NCBI GenBank assembly: GCA_016490735.1
Contig: JAEMWC010000035.1
Location: forward strand, 766,001-830,000
Direction of reading: 5' to 3'
DNA: 64,000 bases
Source of the DNA: Pachyseris speciosa
Taxonomy: Eukaryota; Cnidaria; Anthozoa; Scleractinia; Pachyseridae
Both the position numbers and the translations under genes were made by a program. Shown here in pieces: positions 11,472 through 25,082 of this stretch. Every line of letters starts with the position of its first letter. The first letter of the stretch is position 1. The notes below the pieces were generated by a model that was given only the letters and a program-made list of their open reading frames with translations, made no database searches and had not been told where the DNA came from.

Positions 11472-13295
11472 TCAAGTTTTTTTATTTTTCTGTGAAAATT
11501 GGTTGACTAGATGCTGCACCAGCCCGCGAACCACCACATCATCCTTATCCAATCCTTCGATTAACATGGGTTCTAAACCTTCTTCAATCTGCTCCAAGTT
11601 CTCAGCTAATGTGGCCTCTAATGCCTCCATATCATACACACTCTTTGGTCTCTCCTTCCGAGGAACTTCCGAATCTGGCTTCACCTTTTCGACTGACCAG
11701 CTCTGGCGCCGGAATTCATCCGATCTTTGCCGAGATCCCGAACGCCTTCTCCGACGCCTCACGAGCTTGTAGCTTTCAATGGGAGTACTAGTGAAAGAAA
11801 CCTTCGTGATTTTCTCGACTTTAATCTTTGGGGTATGGTCCTTGGTCTCTTCCTCGCTATTTTCGAATGTAATTGAGCCCACGTTATTTCGCAGTTTACT
11901 CCTGTTACGCATGCGTATCTCCTCTACAGTGTGTTTATCGCTGACCAGTTTAGAATATTGCCTCGCCATTTGATAAACGTTTGGCAATGTTGACCTTCTC
12001 GGCGTGACAACATGTTCGGGGTCGCTTTCTGAAGATTCCCTATCCACGTTTCTTAATTGTTTACCTTTTTCGCCGTTGCTGTCAGCGAAAAGTTCAAACA
12101 CACGTTTCTTCATAGGAAGGTTTTCAATCTTCCGAGGGGACGGCTCACCTTGATCTTCCTGTGCTTCTGCACCAGCATGGTTAACCTCTGGCACAACCGG
12201 TTCCGAAAGGTTACTTTCCTTTTGACACACAATTTCTTGTTCTCTATCAACGCTTGCGCTTTCAAGGAAATCAGCTACTACTGCACGATTCAGTTTCTGA
12301 GAAACCTGTAAGCTTATGTCCGTTTCGTCTTGCTTGCGACTTTCAGGTTCGTTTGGTATGCCCTTTATCGTGCGTATGATGGAGTTAATGTTCGATTCAT
12401 TTGAGCGTGAATCACTATTTTCAGCAGAAAAGTCAATAATCCGTTGACGGCGCCTGCGCCGTAAACTATCCGTGGGCTCACATTCTGTGGCTAGCGGTCG
12501 ACCATCATTCTTTACGAGCAAGGCAGATTCTAACAGCTGCGCACTAGAAATGGTGCGGCGAGTCTCATCCAGGTCCCGGTCAATAGAAGCAAGAAGCTCT
12601 TCCAAATTATTATGAGGCGAGCCTGAGCTCGAATAGGAAGTGCTTTTGTCAGGAGAGCTGTGCGATTCTACGATGTACTGCGTCTGCGCAGCTCGCATCT
12701 GCGTCTCGCTGGAGGAACATTTCTCCGCGGGAGAGGACGAAAAGCTGAACGCTCGAGAAACCTTTCTCACTGTGGACGTTATAGCTGAGTAATCCTGCAA
12801 ACTTGTTATCTCACTACAACTAAACACAGAAGGCGAATCCTCCTCTATGCTGCGAAGATCACATGCTGATGACGACTTCTCCGTGCTCAGCCTCGCTTCC
12901 AACAGGCGATGCCCACTTGATGTCCGCCTTAGTTGGACTGGACTATCAGAACGCGCGCGCGAGAGGACAAAACTCGCGCGTTCACTCGCGGTCCCATCAT
13001 GAAACTCAGCAGTAACGCTTTGGTTACGTATTCTTTGCAGAGCCTCGCACTTTGAGAGGCTGCTGGAACGTTTCCTCAGAACAGGTGGCGTTCTTTTCAC
13101 TTTTTTCTCTTGAGAAGTATCTTTTTCAGAAGAAACTTGTTCTTTTTCCGAGTCATCTCGCTTCTTGACATCTTGTGTGACAGCACTGTCGATTTCGCTA
13201 TCAGTAGTAGCAGTCCCCAGTACCTCCCCCTGCGCATCTTGTACTGAATATGTTGTTGCCTGGTCTGAGGGTACCTCGCCGTCTTCACTCTTTTC
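11472..13295 (-). CDS. PLEKHG: PLEKHG terminal exon, disordered tail
   Basis: A single 1824-nt exon encodes the last 607 residues and ends at TGA (11472-11474). The frame runs in from the acceptor at 13296-13297 and is open through 13100, where a valine codon could be mistaken for a start. Composition is Ser/Glu/Arg-rich with basic clusters ([22 protein letters not shown]). A short motif [12 protein letters not shown] resembles an ARQYS motif in the tails of PLEKHG1-3. The last 40 residues are acidic and helical. No canonical AATAAA is seen in the 200 bp after the stop. Confidence 0.85.
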   Translation of the reverse strand, partial: EKSEDGEVPSDQATTYSVQDAQGEVLGTATTDSEIDSAVTQDVKKRDDSEKEQVSSEKDTSQEKKVKRTPPVLRKRSSSLSKCEALQRIRNQSVTAEFHDGTASERASFVLSRARSDSPVQLRRTSSGHRLLEARLSTEKSSSACDLRSIEEDSPSVFSCSEITSLQDYSAITSTVRKVSRAFSFSSSPAEKCSSSETQMRAAQTQYIVESHSSPDKSTSYSSSGSPHNNLEELLASIDRDLDETRRTISSAQLLESALLVKNDGRPLATECEPTDSLRRRRRQRIIDFSAENSDSRSNESNINSIIRTIKGIPNEPESRKQDETDISLQVSQKLNRAVVADFLESASVDREQEIVCQKESNLSEPVVPEVNHAGAEAQEDQGEPSPRKIENLPMKKRVFELFADSNGEKGKQLRNVDRESSESDPEHVVTPRRSTLPNVYQMARQYSKLVSDKHTVEEIRMRNRSKLRNNVGSITFENSEEETKDHTPKIKVEKITKVSFTSTPIESYKLVRRRRRRSGSRQRSDEFRRQSWSVEKVKPDSEVPRKERPKSVYDMEALEATLAENLEQIEEGLEPMLIEGLDKDDVVVRGLVQHLVNQFSQKNKKT

Positions 13296-16200
13296 CTGGA
13301 AAAAGACGAAAGGTTTTCTTTAGTCGGAAAACGCTTATAAAAGTAACATAAAATGGCAATCAACTTTCAGATTGAAGCTTAATTATCCCTGACAAAATTC
13401 TGGTTACCCCCAATCTTCTTTTTGGATTCAAGCAGCCCTTGGTAAGGTATGCTTTTCCCACACCGCATCTGGAAAGATCTGATTCGTACTTCCGATTGAA
13501 TTGCACGTGCTTAGAGTTGAGCTCCATGTTCAAGTTCTCCTGGCTCACTTCCGGTCATTTGTATTGTGTGGAAAAGCCAATCAGAATCGTATCGCGTGCG
13601 CATTAAGGAAAGAATACTCCAAGTACCAGCGCTCGAAACAAACCTAGCCGACACGCGCAGAACGTATGCGCAATAGCAAAAGGATGCACTGTCCTTAAAC
13701 TGAAAAATAAACTGATGATAGAATGAGAAAAGACAAGAAAAAATTCAGACGAGTTGCATGACGTGAATCGAATCCACGAACATCCGTACGCTCATTAGAT
13801 AATCACCGACCGACAGAAACACTCGTTACTCGGGTTTCGTGACCAGGGCGGCAACCTTTTAAGGTGAGGAAGGGGTTAGTTTCTAAAGAAACTGCGTTGC
13901 TGCGTCGGTGGGGGTTTTGCGAAAACGAATTTGGTTTATCATCTCTAAATTGGTCATCGTAGAGAGATTCGAGTAGAATTCTAGTAGAGATTCTCTACGG
14001 TGGCCAATTTACCTTATCAACTCCATTGATAAAACCAAATTCGATACCTTTTATGGTGTAAAACTTGCTGAAAACCTCGTCTGGTTAACAAGTTTTGAAG
14101 AACCGAGATTTCAACAACTTGTAACTATCGTCTTCAATGGGTAAAAGTGCAAAATGTACCCATTCACTGACTGAAGACAACAGTTACGACCGGGGTTGTC
14201 GAAAGCTTGGTTTCACAAAACGTTTTAACCAGAGAACGTTGTTAGCAGTCTTAATATCACGAATCACGGATCTTCTGTTTTCTTATCTTTTAAGGTGTAC
14301 TCGAGCAGATGTAACTTTACCTCTTTTTCTTCCTCATCCAAGTCATCACAGCTTAATCCCTGTTCCATCTCTCTAGTGCGCACATCGTTTGGTTCAGGGG
14401 ACAAGCCAGTGTCATTCTCAGTGGTTTCGTCGCATTCTTCAAGGTCCTCTTCCCTGTCACTCAGTAGTGAGGGCGGGCGGATGGGTTTCTACATAAAGGA
14501 AGCCAACATATTGTGATCGTATAAACTCTTGTTGTTAGGCCATCGTAGCTTGATTAAAAATAAAACACAAACAGCGGAGATAAACATGGTAAACCAACGC
14601 ATTTTATATAGACTTGACGTTTCGTATGCTAGGCAACATACATTTTCAAAAGTGGGACATGACGTACGCGTGCTGGACACGTGAATAAAGTGTAGCTGGC
14701 TTCTGAAGCAAACTTAAGTCTTCAAAGCCAGTTAAACAGGTTTGTGTAACAAGATGATGAAAAAATAATTACAAAAATTCGATCGGTTGATTAGTTCAAC
14801 ACAGTCCAATAAGATCCCCTATTCAAACCATGGCATTCAATTCCCCTCCACGAATTTAATCCCACTAAAAATAAACCCCCCTTTCCCCCAAAAAAGAACA
14901 GACAAAACAAAACAAAAAGTTGTCGAAGCCTTAAAACCTTCCAAGCCCTTCTAAACATAATACCACGGACCGTAGGATTGGCTTTTTAAGTCGTTAGCTG
15001 GGTCTTCCAAGCTTCCATTTTATACTAAAGCATAACCAATTTTGAAACGCAAGATCCTCTCCATTAATTTGCCGCACCTGACGTCTGTCAGATAGACCAG
15101 AATGTACTTAAAATATCATTAGAACACGTAAAAACCCTGAAAGTCTGTTGGAAATTTTAACCTACTTTGTCATCATCCGATGAATATGCATCTGACGGAG
15201 ATCTGGGTTCATTTTCCTCATCTGACTTCCAGCTCTTTTCCTGCCACAAAATGAACAACTTTTCAACTGAGAACAAGAACCCGAAGATAACTATCTGACT
15301 ATAGTATCACAAAGCAGTTGCCGACCTAAAGTAAACGATATCAAATAAGATAGAGTGATTTTTATTAGAGCACCGAAAGTAACTCATGTTTACTTTGGGT
15401 TTGTGTTGCCATGCGATTGGTCAGCATATACTCGTGCCACTTTTTCAACCAATGTGAGGCAAAACCACAACCACACGTGCCTTTTTACGCGCATTTTCCC
15501 GCGCTCGGCGCCGGTTGCACGTACTTGCTTCGAATTCTGATTGGTTCGTTTCGCTGTTTACATATGCTGTGATTGGTCAGAGTACTTGGTTTGGCTTTGG
15601 TGTTACGACACTCATCGAAAACCGCTCTAAGAACTAATACTGCATTCCCCCTCTATTACAGAGACATTTCCTGACTGTTAGCTTGATTTCAACTTGGTAG
15701 CTGTTTACTAAAATTGCTACAATGCATTGAAGTTCTACCTGGGCCCCACTACAAGAGTAATTAGAGTTTACATCCCGGTGCAGCATTAATTAAGACATAC
15801 CGGTTTCCTCTTCACGAGAGTTGCTCCTTTGAAAAGAAAAGAAAAATAAAATTAACTTAGCAATACAAAAATTTGTACTGCAGGACTGGTAGTAATCAAC
15901 GCTTTTAACACTGTACGTTGGAATGACGTTTGATAGTTTTATAACAGAATAACGTGTAACCGCGTGAATAATGCACATGTCATCAGCTTCCCGGTGGGGT
16001 CGACTCCCGGGCTAATCAGGGGGATTGTAAAATAAGTCAAGCAAACTTGAGGAATTTCCCTGGGGTTTAGGGAAATCTTGCAAGACAAAGTCCCCTGGGT
16101 GAGGTGTCTCTTGCAGAAATCCCCCGACATCTTTTACAAACTTGTGAATTCCCCCAACCCCCTAATCTTTGATCGTAAAACAATGTCGAGATTTTCCCCT

Positions 16201-19200
16201 ACCCTCAGGCAAAGAATCCCATCCATCTCTTTGTAGTGCCCCCTCCCCCCTCCATATCGCCCTGGTTGGCCAGGGGGTCGACTCCACGGGGGAGGCCGAT
16301 GACATGTGCATAAGGCTAGCTAAGAATAGTCATTAATAAAGTCAAAACTATTACGAGACAACTCTTATTACGAGTCAACTGGCTGTAAAATTTCTTGACA
16401 CAAACAGTTGTAACAAGGGCGTTATTAGATCATTGTTAAAAATATTATTTCTGGTAGGATAAAAAGGAACAACATTTACGGTCAGTTTTGTTTAGCAAGT
16501 TAAATTTCACGCAAGTATTTTTACGTATTTCATTATAAGTTGTCTGTGAAAGAAATCTTAAAAAGAGACCACTGGAACGAACGTTTAAGGCAGTTCTTTC
16601 TTTGGTGTTGTTTATTGAGGCCCCGGCTAAATAAAGGTTCTAGCTTTTAGTTCTGTATCAAATTCGAAAGTGGTCAGTAAAGGGCGTGTTAGTACCTTTA
16701 GCAAACGGTTTACAGATTTAAGATAACATGTTTAATTACCTTTAGAATATGCATAGTTACGTGGGACACTGCTGTATCCAGGCAAACCGAAGCCTTTACC
16801 GATTAAGTTCATTTTATTCTTTAGCTCTCCTTGGAAAGGGTCACTTAGCCTTCTGTCTAGCTCCTCTAAAGATCCCATGTTATATTCTTTAGCTAGAGTC
16901 TCGTAAAGCCAGTGACAAGCGTTCCTATTGGCTAATTCGTGAGCGACTCGATCCAATCTTCTTAGGTCTAAATCAGAGATATGATTGGACGTTTGCTGGA
17001 TTACTTCGTTTATGTCACACAGAGAGGTCTCCTGACGTTTATCTTCTATATAGTCAGCGGTTACGGTTACAAGAATACGAACATTTGCTGGGGAAGTAAA
17101 ATAACAAAAAAATGAAAGTAAAACAAAACAAAACAAAAAGTTCATTTGAGTGAATGTCGAGCTTAAACACAGCGACTTAATTACAATAGTTGTTAATTTA
17201 TCACAATAACTTTACCAATTACATTAGACATTATATTTTCCTGTGTTTTCATGGCTTAATAATTATACATTAAGGAAAGCGTTTTAGCAAGTTGTATGCT
17301 GAAAACAGCAAGTGATTTAACAAGTTAGAAATTTAAAAACAACTGGGAATTTTTCCTAGTCTAGTTTCCTACAGAAAGTAAAGCTTTGATTGCTGAAAGC
17401 TTGAAATCCTAATTTTGACACTGGACGTCAAATGGTCAAAATTTTGCGTTGTCTAACTTTTGGGTTTTATGACTTCAACAACGGTCACCGGTCAGATGTA
17501 GGCCACCAGTTAACAAACCTAAGTGACTGACTGACTGACTGACTGACTGACCGACTGACTGACTCATTCACTCACTCACTCACTGACTCGCTCACTCACT
17601 CACTCGCTCACTCACTCACTCACTCACTCACTGACTCGCTCACTCACTCACTCGCTCACTCGCTCACTCTCTCACTCGCTCACTCACTAACTCACTCACT
17701 GACTCACTCACTCACTCACTCACTCACTCACTCACTCACTCACTCACTGACTCACTCACTCACTCGCTCGCTCACTCACTGACTCACTGACTCACTCACT
17801 CACTCACTCACTCACTGACTCACTGACTCACTGACTCACTGACTCACTGACTCACTCACTCACTCACTCACTGACTCGCTCATTGACTGACTGGCTCACG
17901 ATCAACTCACTGAGTGACTGACTCATTAAAGGGATACTGTCAGGGCAATTCTTGTTCTATGTTAGTTCAAATTGTAAAGACGCAGTATTACCAAACCCTC
18001 CGTCTCGTCTGCCATCTTGGAAAAAGACTTCGACTGCGGTTGCGTATCTCACCTTCCTTACGTTTGCGGTCGACGTGTGAACGTCGTTTGCATTTGCATT
18101 GCGTCGCACCTGTGAACCAGCTCTAACTGACTCACTAACTGATTCATTAACTCACCGTGACTGACTGAATGCATGCATGATCGAAAGAATAAATGAATGA
18201 ATTTTAAATATCGTCAAAATTACTTTTTAGCTGAGGCCTTCCTCTGCTGCCTTTGTTAAAGGAAGCCTTCTTTTTCTTGCCCTCAGAGGTTCCTATAAAG
18301 TTTGAAGGAAAGTAATTATGCTTTGCAATTCTACAAAAGGCCTTAATTTTAAATACGTTCAATATGCAAAGTCGCCCAAACTTTTGAGTCTGTGGATGAA
18401 ATCCTAAAGTGTGACCATTCAAATGAAAGCTAATGAGCAGTACTTTCCTGTGGTGCTGCTTATTATGTTGTCCAAGGTGGTTCTAACTTTTGAGTTTGTG
18501 GATGAAATCCTAAAGTGTGACCATTCAAATGAAAGCTACTGAGCAGTACTTTCCTGTGGTGGAAAGCGGTTTAATACACCATACAAATTTGTGCTGTAGG
18601 ACGAAAATTCCTATGGATAACTTCAGGTTTTAGTCCAATTACATAGAAAGTATAGTTCACCTGATTCTCTTTTGTCCTCCAAGTTCTCTTTTCCCAGAAT
18701 GAGGGCTTTTGCCTGAAAAATGAAAATTCAAAGTTATACCATTCGTGCAAATAGCAAACATGTTTTTCCAAAACCTGTAGCAAAAACAGCTGGAAAGTGG
18801 AAATTTTAGTTTTGCTTAGTATTTCTTATGAAAATATTGCTTATTAAGACTTCTTCCCTTAACACCCCCCCCCCCCCTCCCCACCAGCCCTGGAATTTCC
18901 AATGACCCTCCTCAAGGTGTGTATATGTGTATAGATATTGTCAGGAATCACGCGATACTAAAACTATGCTCTATAATAAGAACCCCTTTAGTGTGTTTCC
19001 GTCTATTACACAGAAGCTGAAGCGTGCCTTGTCTCGACTGAAGCATAAACCCCAGATTGAAAGCTGGCTCTTGCACCAAGGGTAACTCTAAAAGAGAACC
19101 CAAGGACGGCGTCTGCTATTGTTACTGCACATATGCCATGCGCATCTCGGGATTGCGTGAAAAGCTAAGGTCTGGTAAATACGGATCTTAATACAGAAGT

Positions 19201-22200
19201 ATTTTGCGCAGTTTCTAACTATACAAGACCAACAGATCATGCAAAAGCCTATTGATACCAAAAGAAAATTTGGGGTAACTGTGCATTTTTCAGAGAAAAA
19301 TAAGCCTCAATTTGTAAAAAAAAATACTTGCCACTCAATTCAGTGTTGCTGAGATCTACTTTTCTCTCAGTCATAAACCACACAAAACACCTCTCTCTTA
19401 GGAAAGAAGCGTAAAATAAAAAAGGAAAAACGTTTTGATCTACAAGTGTTTAAAATGTCCCATGTTCTTGCGAAAAAATTGCATTTTGCAGTTACTTAAT
19501 CATTACACTCTGACAAACCTTCTTTGGAACTGAAGCGGATAAACTGTCAACAATCAATCCCTTGAGTTCTAGCGTCCAAGTGTGCTTCTGATCAGCATTT
19601 CTTGCCTGTTGAAGGCGAACGGACAAATTAACGACACTCTGTCATGTTACGTGGGCATCATTTCTGAAAGGTGAAATATGTATTCGCATCCAAGCAAAGC
19701 CCAAAAATAAAGGCTCCATTCTGTTACCAGAGAGTCTGTTACGTTACTGAAATTATTTGCTTTTGTCTGTTGTTATGGATTGCAACGAATGATTGTGGAT
19801 TGAAACGGATTGTAACGTGAATATTGGCCAGTTTTTTCAAGTTTTATATACCGCGGTTTAACTAGGGTGGCAAAAATTTAATATGGCTTGTTCTCCTTTC
19901 TTAAATTAATTCCATATCTTTTTAGTATTTGGGAGGTCGTGTATGAGAAAATAAGGATTGATTGATTGATGATTTGAAACACTTTTGACACCCCCCCACC
20001 CCCCCCCCCCCCTCCTCACCACCCAAAAAAGAAAAACGGCTGTTCATTGTCCATTTAACTCCAAAGGACGCATCAAACGTTTCACTGACATTAAATCAAA
20101 AAGTTGTCATGAGCAAAAAATAAAACCGACCTCTAATCCAAGCAAATGGACGTAAACATCTATAAACCAGTCTTTCTTGTTCAACAAGTACCGGTACAAC
20201 AGTTTTCACAAAAACACACACAGTTGAGCTGTCTTGATTACTTCTGAAGTTATATCATACCCAAAGCAAACTCACCAACAACGTGTGCTGTATCTTCTGA
20301 TTATCAAAGCGTATGATTACAAATGCTAGTGGCTCTTTTGGTACTGATTCCAACAACATCATGTTTGACAACTGATGAAGAAACAGAACGTAAGGCAGTC
20401 AGGAACAAATTAATCTGTCAGTTGATTGTTTTATGAGCAGATGGTTCTGGTTTTCCCAAGTCCTTTCCACTCCAAGTAGTAGCATAGGGCCAAAAGTCAT
20501 GACTGCGGGTTTCAGTAACCAACTTGGGCTTTTGTGGGGATGGTTGGTTAGCACAAAAATAGCCCAGCCCACACCCAACACATAGATGTACACTAGGACT
20601 GCCTACACCCCTGCAAACTATGTTCCCCACTCTTTGCAAAAAGTGGATGGGTTCTTTGACAAACCCTTAAAATTTTACATGTGGAGGTGAAGGACACAAG
20701 GCCAATGGCTTAACGTCACTGCACAATGATGTGATCACCTGAACTGAAGCAGATGTTGAGCACACAGCCAGGATGATCTTACCAGTCATTTTAAGACCCT
20801 GGTTATTTTCTTTCTGCTCAGGAGTCCAGAGCTCTTCCCAACTGGGTGACTGGGTGGTGGCTTTATAAGTGTCTTTAACATGTAGTAATGTCATGTTGAT
20901 GTGTGACAAAAAATTGAAGGGTTGAAAGCATTACTGTCTTATGTCCAGTCGTAGCAAGCAAGCTATGTATTTTTATTAATACTTTAATAAAAAAATTCAT
21001 CTTTTATTGAAGTAACTATGCAATTATTGTACAGTGTAATTTGAAACTTTATATCAATTAAATAGATGATTAATATCCTTCAGACAGTATTCCTATCAGC
21101 TTTATTATATTAATATTTACTACTTCAATTTCTACTTTTATGACTTCTTTGTAAGACCTAAAATACTGATTTAAACACTACCCGCCCAGACTAGCATTTC
21201 CTATTTGCAGGATAGTGTGACCTTTTTCTTTATAAGATTTACAATCGTCAATAAGCTTGAAACTTGAAACTCGGGAGAAAAATGGTTCTAGGTTATTTGA
21301 ATGAACTGTCATGTGCCAGAAACAAGGGCAATTAAAAGGAAACAGGAATAAACTCTGCATAATTCTATTTTTTTATTTGCATTTCCCTCATTTCTTGCAT
21401 ACGATCTACAACAGTTCATTCAAATAACCTAGACCATTTGTTCTATTTCTTCAGGGTTAGTTTGCAGTCCATAGTTGCTAGTCTGCAGTCTGAAGATGTC
21501 AGTGATCAACAAAGTCTGTAGTCTATAAACGTCACCCACAGAGGTCACAGTTTTCAGTCGGCTTCACAAGGTAAAAACTTGACTTGACCCAGACATTGGT
21601 CTAGCCTCCTTCGCAGACACCTTTTTGGCTCGTCATGCAATCTTTCCTCTCCCAGATTGTGTGACAAGACAAAAGAACATCTGCAAAGGAGGCTAACGTT
21701 GGTCCCACTGTAAAATACACACACAACCTGTGACTTTCCAGATGGGCATCCTACCAAAATTAGCAAATAAGAAATGAATGACTGAATTAGCGAATAGCAC
21801 TCACCTTCAGTGTAGCCTTGCATGAGTAGCCATTTTCTTTCCGTTTTGTAATGAGAAGGATCTTCTCAAAAAGAAAAAGGTATCTATCTGTTTTAGTGCC
21901 ATGCAGTCTAAAGGAGTCCTGAAAATAAAGGAAGCAGTAAAATACATTAAGTGTAAATAAATAAATAAATAAATATAAAAATAAATCACTTTGTTTGAGT
22001 GTCAATGTATGTAGCACAAATGGTGTTCATTGGGAACACTAACCAGATCAAATTGGAATTTGGAAATGTTGGGTTTTGAGGAGAAGGGAAAACCAGAGTA
22101 CCTGGAGAAAAACCTCTCACGAACAAGGACAAGAACCAACAACCAACTCTTGGCATTAATTGGCATTAATGCTTAGAAACCAACAACAAACTCAACCCAC

Positions 22201-25048
22201 ATATGACGCCATGGCCGGAAATCAAACCCAGGCCAGATTAGTGGGAGGTGAGTGCTCTCACCACTGTGCCATCCCCTTGAGGATTTTTATGACTTGTAAA
22301 AATGAACAACAATAAATTTTTGTGATGAGCTTTAAACAATTAAAACAGCATAAATACCTCTAAGACAAGATTGCCATAGGTTGTAAGGTCTGGACCCTGA
22401 AACAAACAAAACAAAGGGGTCACGATGAAGCCAATCAGACACCAGGAATGTGAATAACTGTCTCAACATAAAAAGAAAAGCACAACTGGTGCTCATCATT
22501 TAACCTCATCATTTACCTCAAAATCTGACATCTGACTTTGAATCTCCTGTGAGAAAAGCAAACAGAAAATATTGTAACCTTGCCGGTAATGCTGATCAAA
22601 ATGATGCTAACACTAGTGCCAATACCATGATCCCCTAGCATTGCTAATGACATATCACTGTTTGGTTTTCCAAGAAGTAGTCCCTCTGCAGCCCAAAGAC
22701 CCCTCCAAAGACTGAATGGCCCATTCCATTCAAAGCTAAGGATACATAACTTGGTAAAGAGCAATCATTCAACTATGTACTGAGATCAAAACAAAGAAAA
22801 TTGAGTAGGATTTGCTGCAATTTTACCTGCACATGGACTGCAACTTCATGCTGTCTTTTCATCTCATTGATGTGGTGAGCTACTCCAGTCATAGCAGATA
22901 GGGCATCCTGTGAAAAACACAGGACAACCAAGAATTTGATTTTCAGAATTACTACCATGGGAGGCCTCTTTTAAAGCTTCAAAATGGAAGCAAAGAGGGA
23001 GAAAGGAGAAAGAGAGTGGTAGACAGTGGATGGAAGGAAGGAAGGAAGGAAGGGAGGAGGAGTAGTAAAACTTTATTTATATACGGTATCAATTCATTTA
23101 CATGCTCTTCCATCGAGCTGTGTTTTAAAAACAATTAATTAATTACTTAACCAATTAAATTATCTAACTAAGTTTATTGTCTGTACACGGCTATTACATA
23201 GGCTATAGCTATTACAAGGCTATAAATACTCTTTATTACTTATGGCTACTTATCAATATTTATTAAATACATGACTTAAAGGAACTAATAGTTGGCTGAA
23301 TCTTAGCGCTCAAAGGCAAGCTGTTCCAGAGAACAGAGCCACGATATTGAAAACTTCGTTTGCCTGCTTCAGTACTCAGTCTAGAAATGAAAAGGTTGTA
23401 TTTTGAATTTCTTAGATCATGTGAGTGAACACTGGATTTAGTTTTTAAAAGACTGTTTAAACCAGTCAGAGCAAGATTATGGACAATCTTAAACAAAATG
23501 ATTGCTAGTTGCTTAGAATGCCTTTGCTCCAGGGAATCCAAACCGAGGTCACTGAGTAAAGTTGAGGGAGGGAGGAAGGAAGGATGGATGGATGGATGGA
23601 AGGCAGGAAGGAAGGAAGGAGGCAGGGAGGGAGGGGGATGAAGGAAGGAGGGAGGGAGGAAGGAAGGGAGGGATGAAGGAGGGATGAAGGAAGGTAGGAA
23701 GGGAGGGAGGAAGGAAGGAAGGAAGGAGGAAGGGAGGGAGGGAGGGAGGAAGGAAGGGAGGGAGGGAGGAAGGAAGGGAGGAAGGAGGAAGGGAGGGAGG
23801 GAGGAAGGGAGGAAGGGAGGAAGGGAGGGAGGGAGGGAGGAAGGAAGGGAGGGAGGGAGGAAGGAAGGGAGGAAGGAGGAAGGGAGGGAGGGAGGGAGGG
23901 AGGAAGGAAGGGAGGGAGGGAGGAAGGAAGGAAGGGAGGAAGGAGGAAGGGAGGGAGGGAGGAAGGAAGGGAGGGAGGAAGGAAGGGAGGGAGGGAGGGA
24001 GGAAGGAAGGGAGGAAGGAGGAAGGGAGGGAGGGAGGGAGGAAGGAAGGGAGGAAGGAAGGAGGGAAGGAAGGAGGAAGGCAGGGAGGGAGGAAAAAGAA
24101 AGTAGAGGAAGGAGGAAGGGAGGGAAGGAGAGATGAACGAAAAGAAGGAAGCAGTGAAGGAAGGGTGAAGAGGGAGTGGGAGAAAGAGAGACAAATGCCA
24201 AATGGAGTGGACAAAGAAATTAAGAGCAGGAGAGAGGAGTTGAGTGAATAGGAAGAACTGAGGAAGGAGTGGTGGAAGGGAGTGAGGAGGTAGAAAGACA
24301 AGGAAGGGATGAGAGAGGAAGAGAAAGTGAAGGGGATACAAAGAGAGGGTGAGAGGAAGGGAGGAAGGAAGGGGAGGATTTATCTCTCTGAAGGATTCTA
24401 ATTCACCTCATCAGTGGTTCTTTCACACCCTTTTGGATGGAAGTAAAACAGGGAGGGAGGCAAGAAAAGGAGGAGAGGGAAAGTTGCAAGGAGGAGAAGG
24501 ATGGTGGATGACATTGCAATTGTTTAATTTTTATGTCCAGTTTTACCAGACTGAAACATGAAGAAAATTCTGCATAAAAACTAAACGAAAACTACAAAGA
24601 AACTTATAAGCTCACAGACAGATGCTTCCTGTTACATGAGGAGAATAAATCCTTAAATTAAAAATACTTACAGAAATAACTTCATAGCCTTCAGGGCAGC
24701 TTTCTTTGTCAAAATGCTTTTGGATATCCTGACAGAAGGAAATTAAAGAAAAATACTTCACAATCATACATTGCAATCTAGCATTTACAGAGTACATGTA
24801 CATGTAGTGAAGGCCATAAATGGATGACAAAATCGGAGATAACAGAGATTCTGTGGAGTGAATCAACCAGTAACCTTCCCAATTTAAACCAAGATGCCCT
24901 TAAGGGCTTCAGGGATGTCACACACTTTACCTGGAGTAACAGATGATATTTGAGGATCCTTTGGACAGGTTTTAATAAGTATGCACCCAATGGAAGAGAG
25001 TGACCAAGTTGAACTTGAATTTTCTGACAAAAAAAGGTTTAGAAAAAT

Positions 25049-25082
<34 letters not shown>

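Noticed and set aside
13098..13100. Start of an independent 542-residue gene at 13100
   Set aside because: The codon is GTG and the frame continues upstream to a good acceptor at 13296, joining PLEKHG exon 19 in phase.
13738..13860. Possible tRNA-like sequence with a B-box-like GGATTCGATTC on the minus strand
   Set aside because: No convincing acceptor stem or A box was found; left unannotated.
17143..17145. ATG as a start of a separate secreted protein ([13 protein letters not shown])
   Set aside because: The hydrophobic leader is the polypyrimidine intron before the acceptor at 17088; the true exon begins at 17087 in the PLEKHG frame.
20667..20909. 80-codon minus-strand frame within the PLEKHG PH region
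   Set aside because: It matches a dispersed repeat at 58890, and the PH exons on both sides join in phase without it.
23263..24341. Open frames of 250-312 codons rich in Ser, Leu and Pro on the minus strand
   Set aside because: They are produced by the polypurine repeat, which lacks stops in all frames, fused to a LINE tail. No gene is supported.
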